Origin: Curtobacterium sp. MCLR17_036
GTDB taxonomy: Bacteria > Actinomycetota > Actinomycetes > Actinomycetales > Microbacteriaceae
Assembly: GCF_003234445.2 (NCBI RefSeq)
Contig: NZ_CP126269.1
Coordinates: forward strand, 1,612,001 to 1,676,000
Length of the DNA: 64,000 nucleotides
Direction: 5' to 3'
Within the stretch, counting starts at the first letter, position 1, and each line of letters begins with the position of its first letter. The notes beneath the pieces were generated by a model. It worked only from the letters and a program-made list of their open reading frames with translations. It was not told the origin of the DNA and ran no database searches. Shown piece by piece: positions 58,042-64,000 of the stretch. The translations under genes were made by a program, and so were the position numbers.

Positions 58042-58081
58042 CAGGAGACGTCGGGTCCTGGGGCGGACCCGACGTCTCCTG
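58042..58081 (-). terminator. 17-bp hairpin terminator of the hydrolase gene
   Basis: Arms 58042-58058 and 58065-58081 pair perfectly around a 6-nt loop, 13 bp past the hydrolase stop. Confidence 0.75.
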
Positions 58082-58093
58082 GTGGTGCTGGTG

Positions 58094-58930
58094 CTACTTC
58101 TGCAGGAACTCCAGCACGACGCGGTTCCACTCGTCCGGGTGGCTGACGTTCACGCCGTGCGGGCCGCCCGCGACGACGTGCAGCTCGGATCCGGCGATCG
58201 CGGCGTGGGTGCGGGCACCGGACCCCTCGAAGGGCACGGTGGCGTCGCCGTCACCGTGGATGACGAGCGTCGGGACGGTGACCTTCGGCAGGTCCTCGCG
58301 GAAGTCGGTGTTCGCGAAGGACGCCATGGCCTCGAGGGCGGCGGTCTTCGACGCCTGCTTCGCGAGAGCCAGGGCCTCCTGACGGTCCTGCTCGGAGACG
58401 ACCAGGGTGCCGTCGACCGAGAAGAAGTCGGTGGTGAACTGGTCGTAGAAGGCGTCCGCGTCCTTCGTCAGGCCGGCCGTCATCTCCTCGGCCTGCGACT
58501 TCGGCAGGGGGCCGTCGGGGTTGTCCGACGTCTGGAGCAGGTACGGCGGGACCGCCGAGGCGAAGACGACGCTGTGCACCCGCTCGGTGCCGTACTTGCT
58601 GAAGTAGCGTGCGACCTCGCCGCCGCCCATCGAGAAGCCGACCAGGGTGACGTCCTGCAGGTCGAGCTCGGTGAGCAGGGTGTGCAGGTCCTCGGTCAGG
58701 TGGTCGTAGTCGTAGCCGGTCTTCGGCTTGTCGCTGCGCCCGAAGCCGCGGCGGTCGTACGTGACGACCCGGTAGCCGGCGTCGACGAAGGCGGGGACCT
58801 GCTTGCTCCAGGACTCGCCGGACAGCGGCCAGCCGTGGATCAGGACGACGGTGCGGCCGGAGCCGCCGGTGTCGTCGACGTGCAGGTTGGTGTCCTTGAA
58901 GAGCCCGTGGTGGGCGGTGATCTCGGTCAA
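58094..58930 (-). CDS. alpha/beta-hydrolase, chloroperoxidase/arylesterase type
   Basis: A 278-residue alpha/beta-hydrolase of the non-haem chloroperoxidase group. VVLIHGWPLSGESW, DRRGFGRSDKP, the elbow GFSMGGG, acid HGDGDATVP and His in GGPHGVNVSHPDE are all present. The start is a TTG at 58930 behind GGGAACG, since the family begins at this point. Such enzymes hydrolyse esters and can perform perhydrolysis. It is transcribed alone and ends in a strong hairpin. Confidence 0.88.
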   Translation of the reverse strand: MTEITAHHGLFKDTNLHVDDTGGSGRTVVLIHGWPLSGESWSKQVPAFVDAGYRVVTYDRRGFGRSDKPKTGYDYDHLTEDLHTLLTELDLQDVTLVGFSMGGGEVARYFSKYGTERVHSVVFASAVPPYLLQTSDNPDGPLPKSQAEEMTAGLTKDADAFYDQFTTDFFSVDGTLVVSEQDRQEALALAKQASKTAALEAMASFANTDFREDLPKVTVPTLVIHGDGDATVPFEGSGARTHAAIAGSELHVVAGGPHGVNVSHPDEWNRVVLEFLQK

Positions 58931-59168
58931 GATGCGTTCCCTTCCCGCACCGCACGGAACGGCGGCGCCCTTCTGTTCGTACCAGCGGGGAGCCGAGAGC
59001 AGTACGGGAACCGGACACCGCCGGTGGCGCTGCACCGCGGGGTGCGGGGGCCCTGGGGGACTCCGTCGGTCGAACATGTGTGCCGCTCACCCGCGGCGGC
59101 CTACTGTTCGGGGGGATCCGGAACCCGTCACCGTGGCGGGCGCTCCTCGTCACCAGGGAGCCGCCACC

Positions 59169-59483
59169 GTGAAGTACCTCAACTACGCGGGCACCGTCCG
59201 TGTCCTGACCGGCGACGCGATCGCCGAGGCGGTCATGCGCTACGCCGCGGCGCTGCACCAGAGCCGGCTGAGCGACGTCGTCTCCGTCCCGACGGTCGAC
59301 GACTACGGATCGGCCGCCACGGTCGAGGTCCTGCTCGCTCCGGCCGTCGCGGTCGCGGTGGAACCGGCGCCGGACGACGACCTCGAACCCGACGGCGACG
59401 CGTTCCTGCGCGAGATCACCAGCCGTACCGAGTCCGTGCTGGCCATCGGTGTCCCCGTCTCCCGGTCCGACTTCGGCCGGTGA
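59169..59483 (+). CDS. small protein, paralogue A of a convergent pair
   Basis: A 104-residue acidic soluble protein. LTGDAIAEAVMRYAAALHQ, SVPTVDDYGSAATVEVLLAP and an acidic stretch DDDLEPDGDAFLREI align with the protein encoded on the opposite strand at 59501-59833. No known family. GTG start at 59169 behind AGGGAGCC; TACTGT at 59102-59107 may be its -10 box. Confidence 0.65.
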   Translation: MKYLNYAGTVRVLTGDAIAEAVMRYAAALHQSRLSDVVSVPTVDDYGSAATVEVLLAPAVAVAVEPAPDDDLEPDGDAFLREITSRTESVLAIGVPVSRSDFGR

Positions 59484-59500
59484 CGACGCCGACCGGGACG

Positions 59501-59833
59501 CTACGGGCGCCGGTCGTCCGGCAGCAGGTCGTCCCGCTGGTCCGCGTGGATCGGGTCGTGGTGGGTGAAGGTCGCCGCAGCGGCCTGCAACCGCGCCACG
59601 AAGTCGCCGTTCTCCAGCTCGAGCTCGTCCTCGTCGGCGTCCTCGACGACGAGTTGGCTCGACGGCCCGATGAGCACCTTCGTCGTCGTCATGGTGCCGT
59701 CGGCGGCCACCGCGGGGATCGCGATCGTGTCCGCTCGGCTGCCGCCGGCGAGGGCCGCGGCGTACTCGATCACCGCGTCGGCGACGTCGTCGCTCGTCAG
59801 GATCGTCGAACGGTCGTACTGGATCGTCTTCAT
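59501..59833 (-). CDS. small protein, paralogue B of a convergent pair
   Basis: A 110-residue protein. LTSDDVADAVIEYAAALAG, AIPAVAADGTMTTTKVLIGP and EDADEDELELENGDFVARL match paralogue A segment by segment, followed by a His/Asp-rich tail. It converges with A across 17 bp. The ATG start is clear. The function of both is unknown; alternating alpha/beta strands suggest a small compact domain. Confidence 0.65.
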   Translation of the reverse strand: MKTIQYDRSTILTSDDVADAVIEYAAALAGGSRADTIAIPAVAADGTMTTTKVLIGPSSQLVVEDADEDELELENGDFVARLQAAAATFTHHDPIHADQRDDLLPDDRRP

Positions 59834-59940
59834 GGGTGGTGCCTCCGGAACTCCATCCTGTCCACCGCCCCCTCACGCGGACCCAGGAACGCCCTGCGGT
59901 GTGCGTTGCGCGGATGGCGACATGTCGCGAGGATCGTCAC

Positions 59941-60885
59941 GTGCCCGAGATGATGCACCGCTCCCAGCGGGAGATCACGACCGCCGAACCCTCGGCCGCC
60001 GCCGAGGCATTGTCGCGCACGTACACGACGCACGACCTCGTCGTCGTGGCGGGTTCCGGGCCGTTCGTCTTCACGGAACGGGTCCGCGGCACGGCGCTGC
60101 TGTCCCTCGGGTCGACCGGGTGCTCCGGCGTCCTGAGCGGGTCCGTCGAGGCCGGGACGACGATGATGATCGTCTGGCTGAAGTCCGGCTCCGCGGTCGT
60201 CGACGACGAGCCGGTGCCGATCGGGCGGCCCGTCCTGTACCGACAGGAGCCGCAGCGCTTCCGGTGGGAGGACTTCCAGCACGACGTCCTGCGCATCGAC
60301 CGGACGGTCGTCGAGCAGGTCGCCGCCGAGCGCGGGGACTGGCGGCCCGGGCCGCTGCGGTTCCGACCGCACCACGTGCCCGAGGGGCCGGCGCTGGCGG
60401 CGTGGTGGCTGACGGTCCGCTCCGTCGCCGAGCACGTGCTGCGCGGGCCGAGCGAGGTGTCGGCGGCCCGCGAGCACGAGCTGGCCCGGTTCGCCGCGGC
60501 CGGGCTGCTCACGGCGATCCCGCACTGGCCGGTGGGGCGGCATGAGCCCGCCCTCGCCTCGACGGCGCGGTTCGCCCGAGCCGAGACCTTCCTGCTCGAC
60601 CACGCCACCGAGTCGATCACCGTCGAGGAGGTCGCCGCGGCGGCGGGTCTGAGCGTCCGCGGCCTGCAGGCCGCGTTCCAGCGGCACCACGGGATCACGC
60701 CGACGATGTACCTGCGGCGGATCCGGCTCCTGCTCGCCCGTGAGCAGTTGCAGGCCGGCGGCGACCGCAGCGTCGCGGAGATCGCCCGGGCGACCGGCTT
60801 CGCGCACCTCGGCCGCTTCGCCGGCAGCTACCGTGAGGAGTTCGGCGAGCTCCCGCGCCAGACCGCGCAGGCCGCCCGCGACTGA
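59941..60885 (+). CDS. AraC-family transcriptional regulator (paralogue)
   Basis: A 314-residue regulator. It has a cupin-like N-terminal domain (VPIGRPVLYRQEPQRFRW) and C-terminal HTH pair ITVEEVAAAAGLSVRGLQAAFQ and EIARATGFAHLGRFAGSY. It shares domain order and the SVRGLQ recognition helix with the regulator at 50773. The GTG at 59941 follows GAGGA; an ATG nine bases later is possible. Divergent from paralogue B of the small-protein pair. Confidence 0.88.
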   Translation: MPEMMHRSQREITTAEPSAAAEALSRTYTTHDLVVVAGSGPFVFTERVRGTALLSLGSTGCSGVLSGSVEAGTTMMIVWLKSGSAVVDDEPVPIGRPVLYRQEPQRFRWEDFQHDVLRIDRTVVEQVAAERGDWRPGPLRFRPHHVPEGPALAAWWLTVRSVAEHVLRGPSEVSAAREHELARFAAAGLLTAIPHWPVGRHEPALASTARFARAETFLLDHATESITVEEVAAAAGLSVRGLQAAFQRHHGITPTMYLRRIRLLLAREQLQAGGDRSVAEIARATGFAHLGRFAGSYREEFGELPRQTAQAARD

Positions 60886-61025
60886 CCGGCCGCGGACCAC
60901 ACCTCGGCGGGGTACCGCAAGGATCGCGCAACCGCGGAGGCCCCCGATGGCCGGTCCGGTGGCCGCGCCCGTACGGTGCCGCAGTGGGCGTCCGACCGGC
61001 GGCGTCCCGACCCTGCGGAGGCCGC

Positions 61026-61580
61026 ATGACCGCCACCACCCATCCCGGCCTCGGGTCCCGGCTGCGCGAGGACGTCGCGTACGCCCGCGAGCACCTGCTG
61101 CTGACCGCGCTCCTCGGCTCGCCGCTGCTGCCGCGCGTCGCCCGGCGCGGCCTGCTCACGGCGGTCGGCGCGCACGTCGAGTCGGGGCCGGGGGCCGGCT
61201 TCTCGCTCACCGGCGACCCGCGCAACCTGACGATCGGCCGCGGGGTGTTCTGCAACCGCGGCGTGACGGTCGAGGCGGTCGCACCGGTCACGATCGGCGT
61301 GGGCACCGCCATCGGCATGCAGGTGCTCATCATGACGAGCCACCACGCGATCGACGACCGCGGCCGGTGGGACGACACCGCGTCGGCACGGCCGGTGGTG
61401 ATCGAGGAGCACGTCTGGCTCGGCGGCCGCGTGACGGTCGTGCCCGGCGCGCACATCGAGCACGACGTCGTCGTGGCCGCCGGCGCGGTGGTCGTCGGGC
61501 GCCTCACGGCGCACGGCGTCTACGCCGGGGTGCCCGCCCGACGGATCCGCGACCTGCCGGGTCCGGACGCGACCCGCTGA
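61026..61580 (+). CDS. hexapeptide-repeat acetyltransferase
   Basis: A 184-residue left-handed beta-helix acyltransferase of the maltose/galactoside O-acetyltransferase-like group. Hexapeptide turns run from about residue 60 (NLTIGRGVFCNRGVTVEA). The catalytic His is in IMTSHHAIDD, and the C-terminal coil reads VVAAGAVVVGRLTAHGVYAGVPARRI. It lacks the long N-terminal helix of cysE. The acceptor is probably a sugar. The ATG at 61026 was chosen over a 42-bp longer frame. A GGAGGC hairpin follows. Confidence 0.88.
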   Translation: MTATTHPGLGSRLREDVAYAREHLLLTALLGSPLLPRVARRGLLTAVGAHVESGPGAGFSLTGDPRNLTIGRGVFCNRGVTVEAVAPVTIGVGTAIGMQVLIMTSHHAIDDRGRWDDTASARPVVIEEHVWLGGRVTVVPGAHIEHDVVVAAGAVVVGRLTAHGVYAGVPARRIRDLPGPDATR

Positions 61581-61584
61581 GGGT

Positions 61585-61620
61585 CGGGAGGCCCGGCGCG
61601 ACGCCGCCACGGGCCTCCCG
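61585..61620. terminator. GGAGGC-type hairpin terminator
   Basis: CGGGAGGCCCG (61585-61595) pairs with CGGGCCTCCCG (61610-61620). It is shared by convergent genes. Confidence 0.7.
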
Positions 61621-61632
61621 TCCGTCGGGTCG

Positions 61633-62553
61633 TCACCGCACGGACGACGGGACCGGTGGTCGGGGGACCCAGCAGCGCACCTGCGCAGCGTAGCGCCGGA
61701 AGTCGTCGCCGAAGCGACGCTCGAGGTCCGCCTCCTCGAGCGGGCGCACCACGCAGTTCCACACGACGGAACCGGCGACGGCGTAGACGACGACGAGCCA
61801 CGAACCGAACAGCAGGCCGACCGCGACGCCCTGCGTGATGCCGGCGAGCGCCATGGGGTTGCGGACGGACCGGTACGGGCCGGCGACGACCAGGCGGTTC
61901 GCCGACGCGGACGGCAGGGGCGTGCCGTCGCCGAGCGTCGACATCACGGCGGCCGCGGCGATGCCGAGGGCGCTCGCACCGAGGAGCACGACGACACCGA
62001 GCACCGTGGCTCCGGTCCGGACGGCCGGGGGGAGCGGTGGGTGGAGCTGCCAGCGGTGCTCCGCGGCCGCGACGAGGAGCGGGAACACGCCGAGGAACAG
62101 GCCCCAGAACACGACGATCTGCAGCACGGTCCCGCGCACGTGGCGGGATCGCGGGGCCTGCGGGTCGGCGGTCGCGAACCGCAGGGGACCGGACGTCACC
62201 CACTCGGTCGGCACACGGCCGAGCATGACCAGGCACAGTGCGAGCACCGACCCGACGGCCGCGGCGGTCATCACCAGGACGCCCCAGCCGGCCTCACGCG
62301 TGGCGGTCGCCCAGCAGGCCAGGGCAGCGAGCACCAGCACGGTCCAGCCGGTGGTCACCACGGCGGCCCACCGCAGCCCCGCCGCAGCCAGCGCCGAGGC
62401 GACCACGAAGAGCGGGACGTCGACGACGGCCACCGTGACGGGGTCGAGCGACCCGAGCGTCAGTTGCCGGACTGCCGGGACCAGGGCGACGGCGAGCCAC
62501 CAGACCGCTCCGCCCGCGGCCTGCAGCGCGAAGTACCGCCGACCCCAGGACAT
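61633..62553 (-). CDS. ICMT/PEMT-like membrane methyltransferase
   Basis: A 306-residue polytopic protein with about eight helices. The C-terminal third matches the isoprenylcysteine/phospholipid methyltransferase pattern: LVVAGPYRSVRNPMALAG, then RPLEEADLERRFGDDFRRY and a final WVPR. The N-terminal ~190 residues are an extra membrane domain. It may methylate a lipid or membrane quinone-like substrate. ATG start at 62553 with TACGGT 6 nt upstream. Confidence 0.8.
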   Translation of the reverse strand: MSWGRRYFALQAAGGAVWWLAVALVPAVRQLTLGSLDPVTVAVVDVPLFVVASALAAAGLRWAAVVTTGWTVLVLAALACWATATREAGWGVLVMTAAAVGSVLALCLVMLGRVPTEWVTSGPLRFATADPQAPRSRHVRGTVLQIVVFWGLFLGVFPLLVAAAEHRWQLHPPLPPAVRTGATVLGVVVLLGASALGIAAAAVMSTLGDGTPLPSASANRLVVAGPYRSVRNPMALAGITQGVAVGLLFGSWLVVVYAVAGSVVWNCVVRPLEEADLERRFGDDFRRYAAQVRCWVPRPPVPSSVR

Positions 62554-62559
62554 GGCTGC

Positions 62560-62565
62560 ACCGTA
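62560..62565 (-). promoter_or_regulatory. -10 box TACGGT, leaderless start
   Basis: It lies 6 nt before the ATG at 62553. Confidence 0.5.
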
Positions 62566-62590
62566 GCAGCGCGGTGGCTGCCGGACGGAC

Positions 62591-62632
62591 GAACGGGAGG
62601 CGCGGTGCCGTCCGGCACCGCGCCTCCCGTTC
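62591..62632. terminator. GGAGGC-type hairpin terminator
   Basis: Arms 62591-62609 and 62614-62632 pair over 19 bp around GTCC. At the position where the hairpins at 42298 and 51758 have C-G and A-T, this one has G-C. Confidence 0.8.
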
Positions 62633-62652
62633 CTCGCGTGGAGCGTCCTCGG

Positions 62653-62799
62653 TCAGTCCTGACCGTTGATCTGTCCGAGCCACCGTCCGAAGGACGGGGT
62701 GCGCTCGTCGCGCAGGCTGGACAGGGCCGACTTCGGCAGGCAGGTGCGGTCGTCGTCGATCCCGGCGCTCTTGTGGAGGTCGTGGAGGTCGAGGCTCAT
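62653..62799 (-). CDS. 48-residue small protein
   Basis: MSLDLHDLHKSAGIDDDRTC... is a hydrophilic peptide with one Cys and ends SFGRWLGQINGQD. A good ribosome binding site (AAGGAG) precedes the ATG at 62799, and a hairpin terminator follows the stop, so it looks like a real transcription unit. It has no signal peptide and no recognised family. Confidence 0.55.
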   Translation of the reverse strand: MSLDLHDLHKSAGIDDDRTCLPKSALSSLRDERTPSFGRWLGQINGQD

Positions 62800-62872
62800 G
62801 GTGTGCTCCTTCGCGTTCGGTGCAGTGTTCGACACCGGGCGGGCGGTTTCCATTCCCACCCGGTGCTGGTGG

Positions 62873-63772
62873 TCAGGGGGTGACCATGCCCCCGTTGACG
62901 TTGAGCGTCTCGCCGGCCACGAAGCTCGACTCCTGCGAGGCGAGGAACACGTACGCCGGTGCGAGCTCGGCCGGCTGGCCGGCGCGGCCCATCGGGGACT
63001 CGCTCGAGCCGAACTCCGGCAGTGTCGACGGGTCGACCCCGCCGCTCGGCTGGAGCACGGTCCACGTCGGGCCCGGGGCGACGATGTTCACGCGGATGCC
63101 GCGCTCGACGAGCAGCTGCGACAGCCCCTTCGAGAAGTTGTTGATCGCACCCTTCGACGCCGCGTAGTCGAGGCGATCCGCCGCCGGCTGGTAGGCCTCC
63201 ATCGACGCGGTCGTCGTGATGGTCGCGCCCGGCTGCAGGTGCGGGAGCGCCGCCTTGACGAGCCGGAAGAGCCCGAACAGGTTGACGTCGAACGTGGCCT
63301 CGAACTGCTCGTCGGTGATGTCGAGCAGGTCCGGCTGCCAGCGCTGCTTGCCGGCGACGCTGACGAGCGCGTCGATGCCGCCGAGTCCGGCGACCGCCTG
63401 GTCGACGAGCTCCTGGGCGTACGCCTTGTCGCGCAGGTCGCCGGGGATCGCCACGGCGGTGCGCCCGGCGGCCCGGATCTGCTCGATCACGTGGTCGGCG
63501 TCGGACTGCTCCTCGGGCAGGTAGGCGAGCGCGACGTCGGCGCCCTCGCGGGCGAAGGCGATCGCGACGGCGCCGCCGATGCCGGAGTCGGCGCCGGTGA
63601 TCAGGGCCTTCCGGCCGGCGAGCCGGCCGGTGCCGCGGTAGCTCGTCTCACCGAGGTCGGGCACCGGGTCCATCTCGGACTGGAGGCCCGGCTCGGCCTG
63701 GGTCTGCGGCTCCGGCTTGACGTCGGGGTAGCGCGTGCGCGGGTCCCCGAACTCGTACTGGTCCTCGGGCAT
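62873..63772 (-). CDS. SDR-family oxidoreductase
   Basis: A 299-residue short-chain dehydrogenase of the extended-N-terminus group (YghA/YhdG-like). The first ~45 residues, with PEPQTQAEPGLQSEMDPVPD, precede the fold. NAD(P) motif TGADSGIGGA, NNAG equivalent SVAGKQ, and catalytic Ser plus Tyr-x3-Lys in YAASKGA are present. It probably reduces carbonyls under stress. It ends the window together with an alcohol dehydrogenase gene 1 bp upstream, so they are likely an operon. Confidence 0.9.
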   Translation of the reverse strand: MPEDQYEFGDPRTRYPDVKPEPQTQAEPGLQSEMDPVPDLGETSYRGTGRLAGRKALITGADSGIGGAVAIAFAREGADVALAYLPEEQSDADHVIEQIRAAGRTAVAIPGDLRDKAYAQELVDQAVAGLGGIDALVSVAGKQRWQPDLLDITDEQFEATFDVNLFGLFRLVKAALPHLQPGATITTTASMEAYQPAADRLDYAASKGAINNFSKGLSQLLVERGIRVNIVAPGPTWTVLQPSGGVDPSTLPEFGSSESPMGRAGQPAELAPAYVFLASQESSFVAGETLNVNGGMVTP

Positions 63773-63773
63773 G

Positions 63774-64000
63774 TCAGTTGGCCTCCAGTTCGACCTTGAT
63801 CCAGCCCGGCTCGCGCCGGTCGAATGCTTCGTAGGCGTCGATCGCGGACGCGATCGGCTCGTGTTCGGTGATGAGTGCCGTCGGGTCGAACTGCCCGGCG
63901 GCGACCATGTCGATGAGCGGCGGCGTCACCGAGTGGTGGTCGCAGTTGCCCATGCGGATGGTCAGGTTCTTGAGCATCGCCTCGCCGATCGGGTACTGCT
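63774..64000 (-). CDS. zinc-dependent alcohol dehydrogenase, 3' end only
   Basis: The last ~75 codons of a medium-chain dehydrogenase. LKNLTIRMGNCDHHSVTPPLIDMVAAGQFD and the closing GWIKVELE are typical of the C-terminal end of zinc alcohol/formaldehyde-type dehydrogenases. The gene continues past position 64000, so the catalytic zinc and cofactor motifs are outside the window. It lies 1 bp before the SDR gene. Confidence 0.8.
   Translation of the reverse strand, partial: QYPIGEAMLKNLTIRMGNCDHHSVTPPLIDMVAAGQFDPTALITEHEPIASAIDAYEAFDRREPGWIKVELEAN

Noticed and set aside
62653..62799. RiPP precursor
   Set aside because: One Cys only and no modification enzyme or exporter nearby.

Overview
The window is about 70% G+C, with many GTG starts, 4-bp ATGA/GTGA overlaps and -10 boxes sitting 6-7 nt before start codons. 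Together with a FasR-type fatty-acid operon, a DUF3145 gene and AceE-type pyruvate dehydrogenase, this points to an actinobacterial chromosome, most likely Microbacteriaceae. A Curtobacterium-like genus is my guess and is not proven. I see no rRNA, CRISPR array, insertion sequence or prophage.

Region by region: 1-285 is an intergenic 142-bp direct repeat. 479-8107 is a peptide-type ABC importer (binding lipoprotein, two permeases, a double ATPase, an extra odd ATPase) with a D-2-hydroxyacid dehydrogenase. After tRNA-Asn come two polytopic GT-C-like membrane proteins, a secreted pentapeptide-repeat protein, a lipoprotein, peptide deformylase and a NIPA/DMT-like transporter. Next are a GT4 glycosyltransferase, tRNA-Met wedged between two genes, an AI-2E-family permease, a DUF1684 protein and a DUF3145 protein. 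18438-19001 is a 173-bp tandem array. 19153-27039 (minus strand) is core metabolism: aceE, the fasR-like regulator, fabD, fabH, acpP and fabF.

The most interesting system is at 28750-33319 (minus strand). It contains an AcpS-type phosphopantetheinyl transferase, a stand-alone carrier protein, an acyl-CoA-dehydrogenase-like flavoprotein, a class-II-synthetase-like amino acid:[carrier protein] ligase and a tandem alpha/beta-hydrolase. The last four genes overlap by 4 bp each. The set reads as a compact non-NRPS pathway: load an amino acid on a carrier, oxidise it, then release or transfer it. The product is unknown.

33359-37051 holds a His-rich lipoprotein, an aldo/keto reductase and a SatD/DUF3307-type pair. 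Downstream of tRNA-Val (37137-37209), up to about 51 kb, the content looks strain-variable. It includes two APH-like kinases, two small P-loop kinases, hydrolases, Mn-catalase, an MFS exporter, GNAT, WYL, VOC and HAD proteins, gene remnants, and a small dispersed CCGATC-N5-GAGAC motif. 50.7-64 kb holds two AraC regulators, a membrane protein with a degenerate LMW-phosphatase-like domain, a GrpB protein, lipoproteins, an APRT-like protein, a GNAT/zinc-ribbon fusion, two 15-bp minisatellites, a convergent pair of paralogous small genes, an acetyltransferase, an ICMT/PEMT-like membrane methyltransferase, an SDR and the 3' end of an alcohol dehydrogenase.

Recurring themes are leaderless promoters at a dozen genes, a family of GGAGGC-armed hairpin terminators with compensatory base changes, and several tandem repeats of 8, 15, 33 and 173 bp.
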